This document shows, piece after piece, positions 8,720 through 16,874 of a stretch of DNA of 64,000 nucleotides. Below the pieces are notes generated by a model. It was not told the origin of the DNA. It searched no databases and worked only from the letters and a program-made list of their open reading frames with translations. The DNA comes from Embleya sp051903075 (GTDB lineage: Bacteria > Actinomycetota > Actinomycetes > Streptomycetales > Streptomycetaceae), in the NCBI RefSeq assembly GCF_051903075.1, contig NZ_CP182422.1:3472001-3536000 (forward strand), in the 5' to 3' direction. Both the position numbers and the translations under genes were made by a program. Within the stretch, counting starts at the first letter, position 1; every line of letters starts with the position of its first letter.

Positions 8720-10354
8720 TCAACTACACCGCTTCCCCTTCGGCGGCATGGTCCCGTGCAACAGGAACCCCTCGACCGCCCCGTCCACACACGGGCTGTT
8801 GCCCCCGTACGCCGTGTGCCCCTCGCCCTCGAAGGTCAACAACGTCGCGTTCGCCAACTGCCCCGCCAGCTTCTCGGCCGAGGCGTACGGCGTCGCCGGG
8901 TCCCCCGTCGTACCCACCACCAGGATCGGCGCACTCCCCTGCGCCCGGATGGCGTGCGGCTTGGCCGGCGACCTGAACGGCCAACTCTCGCAGTTCTCCC
9001 CGGTCAGGTCCTCCGCGGTCACATCGCGCGACAGCAGCGGCGCCTCGGCCTTGAGCCGGTCCAGCGCCGCCTGCACCTGCGCCGGCGTCGGCGCCTCCCC
9101 CGCGCCGTCCGCGCAGCCGATCGCGACGAACGCGTCGGCGCTGTTGTCGTAGTGCCCCTGCTCGTCCCGACCGTTGTAGTTGTCGGCGTAGAACAACAGG
9201 GCGTCCGGCGACCCGTGCACGATCGCGTCGGCGAGCGCGTCGCGCAGGTACTTCCACTCGGTGTCCTTGTCGCCGTACAGCAGGCTGACCACGCCCGTCC
9301 AGCCCAGACTGGAGGTCAGCGTCCGGCCGCCCCGGGCGGCGGCCAGCGGGTGCTCCTGCAGGCCGTCCAGGAAGTCGGCGGCCTTGCGCGGCGCGGTCTT
9401 CGGGTCGGCGCCGAGCGCGCAGCCCGGGCGCCCCGCGCAGTCCTCGGCGAACCGGCGCAGCGAACGGTCGAAGCCGACCTGCTGTTCGACCGCCCGGCTC
9501 AGGTTGTCCGCGGCCGGGTCGACCGCGCCGTCCAGGACCAGCCGGCCGGTGCGGGTCGGGAAACGTTCGGCGTAGGTGGCGCCGAGGTAGGTGCCGTAGG
9601 AGAAGCCGATGTAGTTGAGCTTCTCGTCGCCCAGCGCCGCGCGCAGGACGTCCATGTCGCGGGCCGCGTTGTCGGTGCCCACGAAGGGCAGCAGTTCGCC
9701 GGACCGACTCTGGCACTCGGCCGCGTAGGCCCGCTCCCGCTCCTTGGCCCTGGCCTCGGCGCGGACCGGGTCCTCGGGCAGGTCCTCGGCCACGTACGCG
9801 TCGCGCTCGGCGTCGGTCATGCACTTCACCGGCGCGCTGCGGTCGACCCCGCGCGGGTCGAAGCCGATCAGGTCGTAGACGTCCTGGACCGGCTTGCCGA
9901 TGGTGCTCTCGGACATCCACCACGCCGCCGTCACCCCGGAGCCGCCCGGGCCGCCCGGGTTGATCAGCAGCGAGCCGAGCCGCTGCCCGGGCTTGGCCGC
10001 GCTCTTGCGGGTGACCGCGATGTCGATCGTGCGGCCGGTCGGCCGGCTGTAGTCCAGCGGCACGGTGAACTTCGCACAGCGAAACGCCTTGGCCTGGCTG
10101 CGCTCGTCGTCGTCCTCGCTCTCGCAGGACTTCCAGGTGGGCCGCTGGGTGTAGAAGCGGGCCAGCTCCGGGTTGGAGTCACCGGGCGTGGCCGGTGCCT
10201 TGGCCGCGCCCGAGGCAGGGCTCGACGCACGGGTACCACCGCCGCCCGCGGCGTCGCCGAGGTCGGACGCGACGGAACAGCTTGCGACGGTCGCGACGGC
10301 GAGCACGACCGGGATCACACGGCCGAGGAGCCCCACTCGGGGTATTCGTTTCAC
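8720..10354 (-). CDS. Tap-like lipoprotein alpha/beta hydrolase, copy 2
   Basis: 544 aa, same architecture as its downstream neighbour: signal peptide ending VASC (lipobox), oxyanion INPGGPGGSG, nucleophile GFSYG, GTTGDPATPYAS acid region and EGEGHTAYG histidine, then a C-terminal Tap domain with a late Cys pair. Divergence between the copies is clear outside the motifs, so the duplication is not recent. The start is a GTG at 10354 with only a weak AGGCAG upstream. S. lividans SlpD/SlpE are the characterised relatives I know; which of the two this corresponds to cannot be decided from sequence alone. 115 bp separates it from copy 1. Confidence 0.83.
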   Translation of the reverse strand: MKRIPRVGLLGRVIPVVLAVATVASCSVASDLGDAAGGGGTRASSPASGAAKAPATPGDSNPELARFYTQRPTWKSCESEDDDERSQAKAFRCAKFTVPLDYSRPTGRTIDIAVTRKSAAKPGQRLGSLLINPGGPGGSGVTAAWWMSESTIGKPVQDVYDLIGFDPRGVDRSAPVKCMTDAERDAYVAEDLPEDPVRAEARAKERERAYAAECQSRSGELLPFVGTDNAARDMDVLRAALGDEKLNYIGFSYGTYLGATYAERFPTRTGRLVLDGAVDPAADNLSRAVEQQVGFDRSLRRFAEDCAGRPGCALGADPKTAPRKAADFLDGLQEHPLAAARGGRTLTSSLGWTGVVSLLYGDKDTEWKYLRDALADAIVHGSPDALLFYADNYNGRDEQGHYDNSADAFVAIGCADGAGEAPTPAQVQAALDRLKAEAPLLSRDVTAEDLTGENCESWPFRSPAKPHAIRAQGSAPILVVGTTGDPATPYASAEKLAGQLANATLLTFEGEGHTAYGGNSPCVDGAVEGFLLHGTMPPKGKRCS

Positions 10355-10460
10355 CCGTACTGCCTACCATCCGCCGCGTCCCGGCGCACGAACGGGACCC
10401 GGTGCACCGGTGCCGCGACACGTTCGCCGCGCCCCGCGTACCGAGCCCCGCCGCGCGCCG

Positions 10461-12032
10461 TCACGCGGCCGGGTTCCGGGTGTTGCGGCCGAGGAAGGTG
10501 AGCGCGTCGGGCAACTGACGCGTGATGTCGGTGGAGGTGCCACCCGCGCCCGCGACCGCCTTGACCGTGGTCGGGGCCTTCGCCTTCGCGGCGAACTCGC
10601 TGCCGGTGGTGCCCGAGTGGCCGGACAGCATGATCGTCACGTCGGGTCGCGCGTCGAGCAGGCGGACCGGGTCGTTCGCCGTCCTGGCCGCCGAATCCCC
10701 GCCCCACAGCGCGGACTTGAGCGTGGTGCGGCCGGACAGGCTGACCGCGCTCGCGTAGTACTGCGGGTATTGCAGGGCGTACTTGACCGCGCACAGCCCG
10801 CCCGAGCCGTCCCCGATCAGCGCCCAGGACGCGCGGTCGGCGCTCGCGCGATACGTCGTCAGCACCGCCTCGCGCACGTCCTCGTTGTGGAAGGTGGCCA
10901 TCTTCGGCCCCTTCGGGATGTCGCTGCACTCGGTGTCCTTGGCCGTGGTCAGGCCGGCATCCACGTCCTGCTTCGAGTAGGGCATCAGTTCGGGCGCGAC
11001 CACGATGTACGGCGGGACGGTGCCGGACTCGATGCCTGCGGCGAGCTTGCTCAGGAACGCCGACGAGTCGTCCGTGAAGCTGTTCGACTCGACGCCCGGC
11101 AGCGCCGACTGGGCGACCAGGACGGGGTAGTTGCGGCCCTGGTTGGCGGGGGTGTCGTAGCCCGGCGGCAGCCAGACCCACACGTCGGCGGTGACCGCGG
11201 ACTGCCGGCCCGTGACGGTCATCCGGTTGAGCGTGCCGCCGGACTTGGTGCCGACCTTGGTGAACTTCTGCGGCGCGACCTTGGGTTGGCCCGACGTCGC
11301 CACCGGTTCCGCCGACGGCGCGACCCCGGTGGCGGCGACGTTCTGCGCGTCGTCGTGGGACATGTTGCGGTAGGCGAAGGTACCGCCGACCCCGGCGGCG
11401 ATCACCACGAAGGCGAGCAGGCCCACGCCCACCGGCGAGCGCACCCCGCGCCGACGGCGCCGCGGCGCCGGGTCGGTCGCGGCGGCTTCGGATTCGGCCG
11501 GTCGTACCGGCTCGTGCCGGGCCAACGCGGCGGGCGCCGAGGAGGCGAGCCCGACCGGCGCGAACGGCAGTGGCGCCTCGGCCCGTTGCGGCGTCGCCCC
11601 GGCCGCGCCGGCGTCCCGCCCGACCGAGGTCGAAACGACCGCCGACGCCGCACCGACCGCCGGCGCCGAGCCGACTTCCCGAACAGACTCCCGAACGGGC
11701 TCGACCTCCCGAGCCGGCGCCATCGCCCGCTCCCGCACCGACACGTGTGGCACGACCGGCGGCAACTCGGCGGGCCGGGGCCCGGGTTCGCCCTCCAGGC
11801 CGGCGATCGAAACTGCGTCACGGCTCTTGCGCGCCCTCAGCACGAGAACGACAACCGCCCCGAGGGTCACCGCGATCAGCAGACCTTTGAGCGTCCTGGT
11901 CACGGAACGCAACCCCGCACCGTCCTTCCGAGCCTCACCCGTCACAATGTTCCCGCTGTTCCCGCTGTTCCCGCATGTTCCCGGGAACTCTCCCACGATG
12001 ACGTCCGGGTGGGGGTTTCGGGTTCCGTCCAC
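10461..12032 (-). CDS. Membrane-tethered esterase, alpha/beta hydrolase of the antigen-85/esterase-D-like superfamily
   Basis: 523 aa. Two hydrophobic helices (LKGLLIAVTLGAVVVLVL near residue 45 and VGVGLLAFVVIAAGVGGTFA near 200) flank a Pro/Ala-rich linker. A C-terminal hydrolase domain follows (VWVWLPPGYD, YPVLVAQSALPG, YIVVAPEL). The nucleophile elbow reads GDGSGG, so the residue two before Ser is Asp rather than the usual Gly; the likely His region is MLSGHSG. The basic RRRRRG before the second helix predicts the catalytic domain outside. The GTG at 12032 has GGAGG 6 nt upstream; a TTG at 12050 is in frame. A run of GTTCCCGCT repeats lies within its 5' codons (about 11946-11985). Substrate is unknown. 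Confidence 0.65.
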   Translation of the reverse strand: MDGTRNPHPDVIVGEFPGTCGNSGNSGNIVTGEARKDGAGLRSVTRTLKGLLIAVTLGAVVVLVLRARKSRDAVSIAGLEGEPGPRPAELPPVVPHVSVRERAMAPAREVEPVRESVREVGSAPAVGAASAVVSTSVGRDAGAAGATPQRAEAPLPFAPVGLASSAPAALARHEPVRPAESEAAATDPAPRRRRRGVRSPVGVGLLAFVVIAAGVGGTFAYRNMSHDDAQNVAATGVAPSAEPVATSGQPKVAPQKFTKVGTKSGGTLNRMTVTGRQSAVTADVWVWLPPGYDTPANQGRNYPVLVAQSALPGVESNSFTDDSSAFLSKLAAGIESGTVPPYIVVAPELMPYSKQDVDAGLTTAKDTECSDIPKGPKMATFHNEDVREAVLTTYRASADRASWALIGDGSGGLCAVKYALQYPQYYASAVSLSGRTTLKSALWGGDSAARTANDPVRLLDARPDVTIMLSGHSGTTGSEFAAKAKAPTTVKAVAGAGGTSTDITRQLPDALTFLGRNTRNPAA

Positions 12033-12086
12033 CGAACACCTCCGCTCCAAGGAGTGAAGCGGTGTTCATCCCGGGTCGGTACGGCC

Positions 12087-13271
12087 TCAGCCGGTCCGCA
12101 GCGTCAACACCATCGCCTCGACCGCGAGCAGCGGCGCGACGTTGGCGTCGATCGCCCGCCGGCAGGCCAGGATCGCCTCGATCCGCCGCAGCGTCGCCTC
12201 CGGCGTGGACGTACGGGCCACCGTGTCCAGGTCCGCTCGCAAAACGTCGTTGGCCAACGGGACCGCGGCGCGCAACTGCAGCGCCAGCACATCCCGATAA
12301 AAGCCGGTCAGGTCCACCAACGCGCGGTCCAGGCAGTCGCGTTGGGTACGGGTGGCGCGCTTCTTCTGCTTGTTCTCCAGCTCCTTCATCACGCCCGCCG
12401 TACCGCTGGGCATACGACCGCCGCCGACCGCGCCGAGCGCGGCCCGCAGATCCTCGGTCTCGCGCCCGTCCAGATCCGCCGCGACCTGCTTCGCGTCCTC
12501 CGCCGCCGCGTCCACCAGACGTTGTGCGGCGGCCATCGCCAAGCCGATGTCGCCGACCACCATCGGGATCCGCAGCACATCGGCGCGCCGTCCCCGGGCC
12601 TGCTCGTCGAGCGCCAGCCGGCGAGCGCTCTTGATGTCGCCGCCGGACGCGGCCGCGGCGAACGCGGCCATCGCCGGGTCGATCCCGTCCCGGCGCATCA
12701 GCAGATCGGCCACCGCCCCGGCGGGCGGAGTACGCAGCGCCACATGGCGACACCGCGAGCGGATCGTGGGCAGCGCGTCCTCCAGGGACGGCGCGCACAG
12801 CAGCCACACGGTGCGGTCGGCGGGCTCCTCGATCGCCTTGAGCAGGACGTTGCCCGCGCCCTCCGTGAGCCGCCCCGCGTCCTCCAGGACGATCACCTGC
12901 CAGCGCCCGCCCGCCGGCGTCATCGCCGCGCGGCGCACCAGGTCGCGGGTCTCCTTGACGCCGATCGAGAGCAGTTCGGTGGCGACCACGTCGACGTCGG
13001 CGTGCGTACCGGTGAGCGCGGTGTGGCAGCCGTCGCAGTGTCCGCAGCCCGGTTCGGCGCCGAGCGCCAGATCGGGACTGACGCACTGCAACGCCGCCGC
13101 GAACGCGCGCGCGGCGGTCGCCGTACCCACCCCGGGCGGGCCGGTGAACAACCACGCGTGGGTCATCCCGCCGACGCCCTCGCCCGCGAGCACCGCCCGG
13201 GCCGCGCCGGCCGCGGTGCGCAGCTGCTCGGCGACCCGATCCTGCCCGACGAGGTCGTCCCAGACGGTCAC
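12087..13271 (-). CDS. holB: DNA polymerase III subunit delta'
   Basis: 394 aa. Clamp-loader delta' subunit, which helps open the beta clamp and load it on primed DNA. Seen: VWDDLVGQDRVAEQL at the start, a degenerate P-loop GPPGVGTATA (Lys replaced, as expected for the non-ATP-binding delta'), the zinc module with four Cys (C...GCGHCDGCH), the LEDAGRLTEGAGNVLLKAIE segment (DEAD-like position degenerate) and the sensor IRSRCRH. The GTG at 13271 is chosen over upstream codons because VTVWDDL is the usual N-terminus; an AGGAG lies about 10 nt upstream. It follows the tmk fusion in the same direction, as in other streptomycetes. Confidence 0.9.
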   Translation of the reverse strand: MTVWDDLVGQDRVAEQLRTAAGAARAVLAGEGVGGMTHAWLFTGPPGVGTATAARAFAAALQCVSPDLALGAEPGCGHCDGCHTALTGTHADVDVVATELLSIGVKETRDLVRRAAMTPAGGRWQVIVLEDAGRLTEGAGNVLLKAIEEPADRTVWLLCAPSLEDALPTIRSRCRHVALRTPPAGAVADLLMRRDGIDPAMAAFAAAASGGDIKSARRLALDEQARGRRADVLRIPMVVGDIGLAMAAAQRLVDAAAEDAKQVAADLDGRETEDLRAALGAVGGGRMPSGTAGVMKELENKQKKRATRTQRDCLDRALVDLTGFYRDVLALQLRAAVPLANDVLRADLDTVARTSTPEATLRRIEAILACRRAIDANVAPLLAVEAMVLTLRTG

Positions 13272-13392
13272 GCGCTCTTGTCTCCTCGTTCCGGTGTGCC
13301 CGATACGACCGTACCGGGGCGCCGTGACAATCGACGCCACGTCACCCCGGTACCGGTCGTCCGCGACACCCCGGCGGGAACCGGGGTCGGGA

Positions 13393-13418
13393 CTTGTACG
13401 TCAAACTTGTAGGTCAAA
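13393..13418. repeat. Two adjacent 13-bp direct repeats upstream of holB
   Basis: On the plus strand CTTGTACGTCAAA (13393-13405) is followed directly by CTTGTAGGTCAAA (13406-13418), differing at one base. On the minus strand each unit contains TTTGAC, a good -35 hexamer, and TACAAG, a fair -10. The pair lies 122 bp before the holB start and may be its promoter or an operator. Confidence 0.45.
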
Positions 13419-13471
13419 GACCCACGGGTCGGGTAACCCGGCCCACAGGCCCGGTCACCACGACCCATCCG

Positions 13472-16400
13472 TCAGGACTTGCTCCGACGCCAGCGTCGCT
13501 TCCGTCCCGCCTCCTGCGCCGAGTCCGCGGCGGACGAGCCCTCCGCGTCGCCGTCCTCGGCCGCGTCCGCGTCGTCCTCGGCCTTCCAGGGCCCCAGCAG
13601 ATCGTCGGCCAGCGACTGGTTCCCGGCGGCCGGCGGCGTCAGCACCGGCAGCGCGTGTGTCTCGTCCAGGCTCACCTGCGGAATCTCCCGGGTGTCCTCG
13701 GCCGCCTCGCGCAACCGGATCTGCTGCAACTCGGTGGTGTCGGCGTCGTCCGACGACACCTTCGGGATGCCGTGCACGGGGGTGTCCGCGAGGGCGGGAT
13801 CGGGGCGCCTGATGCCGTGCACCGGCGTCTCGACCATGTCCGTGTCGGGCGCCGGGCCCGCCTCCGCCGCGAGCGCGGCGGCCTCCTGCGCGGCCCGCGC
13901 CCGCGCCGACGCGGCGGCCTCGGCGGCCCGGGACGCCTCCCGTTCGGCCCGCCGGCGATCCGCCTCGGCGCGACGCAGGGCGTCCTCCGCCCGGCGGCGC
14001 TCCTCGGCGTGCCGCCGCTCGTCGGCCACCCGCACGGCCTCCTCGGCGCGCATGCGCTCGACCTCACGGGCCGCCTCGGCCTCCAGCCGTTCGCGCTCCT
14101 CCTCGGCCGACCGCTGCCGCTCCAGGGCGGCCTCGCGCTCCTCCTCGGCACTGGCCCGTGCCTGCTCGGCCTGCAGCGCCGACGCCTCCTCCAGCCGGCG
14201 GCGCTGCTCGTCCCGGCGCTCGGCCTCCTCCTCGGCGCGCACCCTGGCCTCCTCGGCCCGGGCCTTGGCCTCCTCGGCGAGCCGCTGCTGCTCCTCGGCC
14301 CGTCGTTCGGCCTCCAGCGCCAGCCGGCGCCGCTCCGACTCGGCGTGCAGCCGGGCCTCCTCCGCCGCCTCCGCCGCGGCGCGGGCCCGCTCGTCGGCCT
14401 CGGCCGCGATCCGGCGGGCCTGTTCCTCGGCGTACCGCTGCTCCTCCTCGGCGAGCCGGGCCGACTCCTCGTCCAGCCGGGCCTGTTCGGCCTGCCGCTG
14501 GCGCTCCTCGCTCTCCGCCCGCAGCCGAGCGATCAGCGCGGCCTTCTCCGCGTCCCGGGCGGCCTGCTCGGCCTTGCGCCGGGCGTCCTCCTCGCGCATC
14601 CGCTTGGCCAGCTCCAGCGCCTGGCGCTTCTCCTGCTCGGAGAGCGGGAGTTCGCGGTCGAGCCGGTGCCGGATCGGCGTGGTGACCGCGTCCGGCTCCT
14701 GGTCGGCGTCCACCACCAGGTAGCGGTCCGGGTCGTGCGCGGCCAGGTCCAGGAACGCGTGCCGCACCCGCAGGTGGAACTCGCTCGACTCGGACTCGAT
14801 CCGGTCGGGCGCCTCGGTGAAGCGCGCGTGGCCGACCGCCGGGTCCAGGTCGAGCAGGATGGTCAGGTCGGGCAGCAGCCCGTCGGTGGCCCAGCGCGAG
14901 ACCCGGCCGATCTCGCGCGCGCCCAGCGAACGCCCGGCGCCCTGGTAGGCGATCGAGGAGTCGATGTAGCGGTCGCTGATCACGATCGCGCCGCGCCGCA
15001 GGGCGGGCAGGATCACCGTCTGCACGTGCTCGGCCCGGTCCGCCGCGTACAGCAGCGCCTCGGTGCGCGGGTCGACCGGCTCGCCGTCCAGGTCGAGCAA
15101 CATCGCCCGCAGCCGCTTGCCGACCTCGGTCGCGCCGGGCTCGCGGGTGACCACCACCTCGTGGCCCTTGGCCCGTATCCAGGCCGCGATCGCGTTGGCC
15201 TGGGTCGACTTGCCCGCGCCCTCGCCGCCCTCCAGGGCGATGAAGAATCCGGTGGCGCCGGCCGGTCGGCCGGTGATGTGGTCCTCGTTGCGGGTCGCCG
15301 CGGCCAGGTCGCGCAGGATCGGCACACCGCGCCGGTCGTCCACGCTCAGCAGCGCGATCCAGCCCAGGATCACCACGAGCACGCCGGTGCCGCCCAGGAC
15401 CAACGCGGCGCCGCTGTAGTCGAAGGTGAACCGGTCCGCGACCACCCACGAGCGCACGCCCACGTAGCCCGCGGCGATCGGCCCGGCCACCAGCGCCACG
15501 AACAGCACGACGCGCACGTTCAGTTGGGCGAACGCGAAGGCCCGGGACCGCATGTCCTCGCCGAAGTCGAGGCCGTACATGGTGTATCCGGTGACCCAGG
15601 CGACGCCCGCGAACACCCCGAGCACGGCGGCGAGTACCGCGGCCATCACCACGTTGGCGACCGCGCCCAGGATCAGCAGGGTCAGCCCGGCGCACATCAC
15701 GGCCATGCCGTACAGCCGCCGCCGGCTGAACGCCGGCACCACCCTCGGGCCCCACAACATGCCCGCGCTGACACCCGCGATGAGCATCAGGAACACCGTG
15801 CCGTACGCCGCGTTGCCCGCGTGCAGCCCGACCACGAGCAGCGGCGCGGTGGACACCAGCGCACCGCCCGCCAGGAACAGCGCGACCATCCCGACGATCA
15901 GACCGCGCGCGGTCCGGCCGTGGCCGAACACCCGGCGTCCGTCGGCGAGCACCTTGAACGGATTGGGCCGCCGGGTGCTGACCGAGCGCCCGCGCGTGGG
16001 CATCCGGATCAGGAACGCGAAGACCGCGGCGAGCAGGAACACCGCGCCCGCGAGGTAGAACGCCAGGTTCGAGGGGTGCTCGACGAACATCGACACGTCG
16101 TGCGAGAACGCGGTGCCGACCAGCGCGCCGAGGATGAACAACAGCGCCGCCGCCGGGGCCGCGCCGTAGGAGGTCACCAGGTTGAACTGGTTGGCGGTGC
16201 CCAGCCGTTGCCGGGGCACCAGGTTCGGCACGGTGGCGTCCCGCGCCGGCCCGGCGAGCGCGCCGATCACGGCGACCACCGCGGTCGCGCCCCAGATCCA
16301 CCACATCCGGTCCACGAACGGCACGGACACGAGCACCAGGGCCCGGACCACGTCGCACGTGACCAGCGTCCAGCGCCGATCGAGATGGTCCACGATCGCG

Positions 16401-16675
16401 CCCGCCACCGAGGCGGTCAGCGCGGCCGGCACCATCCGCAGCGCGAACACCACGGCGACCGCCGTGGCGTGCTTGCGGTAGTCGCCCTCGACCGTCCACA
16501 GCGCGGCCGAGGTCAGCGCGAGGAGCGCGAGCCAGTCACCGAGCGCGGAGGCCGCGACCGCGAACCAAAAGCGCCGGAACGGGCGGATGCTCAGCACGCC
16601 CCCGACGCTCTCCGTCGGTTCGACCTGACGGGGCGGTATCGCCGAATCCGGCGCTTGCTGCTCCGCGTTCGTCAT
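13472..16675 (-). CDS. tmk: MFS-like transporter fused to thymidylate kinase with a long coiled-coil tail
   Basis: 1067 aa. Residues about 25-460 are a 12-helix MFS-type membrane domain. Residues about 476-680 are a complete dTMP kinase (dTMP to dTDP): P-loop EGGEGAGKST, TREPGAT, the DR motif in ISDRYIDSSIAYQG and lid residues around DRIESES. Residues about 680-930 are an almost pure Ala/Glu/Arg/Gln heptad tract, a predicted long coiled coil, then an acidic tail with TPVHGI twice. I recall the same fusion as the tmk of S. coelicolor (SCO3542). No separate tmk is in the window, so it is probably the essential enzyme held at the membrane. Whether the MFS half transports anything is unknown. The start at 16675 (MTNAEQQ) has only a weak AGGG upstream. 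Confidence 0.88.
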   Translation of the reverse strand: MTNAEQQAPDSAIPPRQVEPTESVGGVLSIRPFRRFWFAVAASALGDWLALLALTSAALWTVEGDYRKHATAVAVVFALRMVPAALTASVAGAIVDHLDRRWTLVTCDVVRALVLVSVPFVDRMWWIWGATAVVAVIGALAGPARDATVPNLVPRQRLGTANQFNLVTSYGAAPAAALLFILGALVGTAFSHDVSMFVEHPSNLAFYLAGAVFLLAAVFAFLIRMPTRGRSVSTRRPNPFKVLADGRRVFGHGRTARGLIVGMVALFLAGGALVSTAPLLVVGLHAGNAAYGTVFLMLIAGVSAGMLWGPRVVPAFSRRRLYGMAVMCAGLTLLILGAVANVVMAAVLAAVLGVFAGVAWVTGYTMYGLDFGEDMRSRAFAFAQLNVRVVLFVALVAGPIAAGYVGVRSWVVADRFTFDYSGAALVLGGTGVLVVILGWIALLSVDDRRGVPILRDLAAATRNEDHITGRPAGATGFFIALEGGEGAGKSTQANAIAAWIRAKGHEVVVTREPGATEVGKRLRAMLLDLDGEPVDPRTEALLYAADRAEHVQTVILPALRRGAIVISDRYIDSSIAYQGAGRSLGAREIGRVSRWATDGLLPDLTILLDLDPAVGHARFTEAPDRIESESSEFHLRVRHAFLDLAAHDPDRYLVVDADQEPDAVTTPIRHRLDRELPLSEQEKRQALELAKRMREEDARRKAEQAARDAEKAALIARLRAESEERQRQAEQARLDEESARLAEEEQRYAEEQARRIAAEADERARAAAEAAEEARLHAESERRRLALEAERRAEEQQRLAEEAKARAEEARVRAEEEAERRDEQRRRLEEASALQAEQARASAEEEREAALERQRSAEEERERLEAEAAREVERMRAEEAVRVADERRHAEERRRAEDALRRAEADRRRAEREASRAAEAAASARARAAQEAAALAAEAGPAPDTDMVETPVHGIRRPDPALADTPVHGIPKVSSDDADTTELQQIRLREAAEDTREIPQVSLDETHALPVLTPPAAGNQSLADDLLGPWKAEDDADAAEDGDAEGSSAADSAQEAGRKRRWRRSKS

Positions 16676-16874
16676 ACGGAGAACCCTAACGTCGTCATCT
16701 GACGGGAAACGGCAACCTGGACCGGATCCCCGTGTTCCGGCGGCGGGACCGTAGCACAGGGCCTGCGGTCGTCGCCGCAACCGACCGGGGCGACGCCGGA
16801 TCCCGCCGGCGCCGCCCGATCGATGCGTACCAGGGACGCCCCCACCGGGACATCCCTACCTCGGTCCTACCGCG

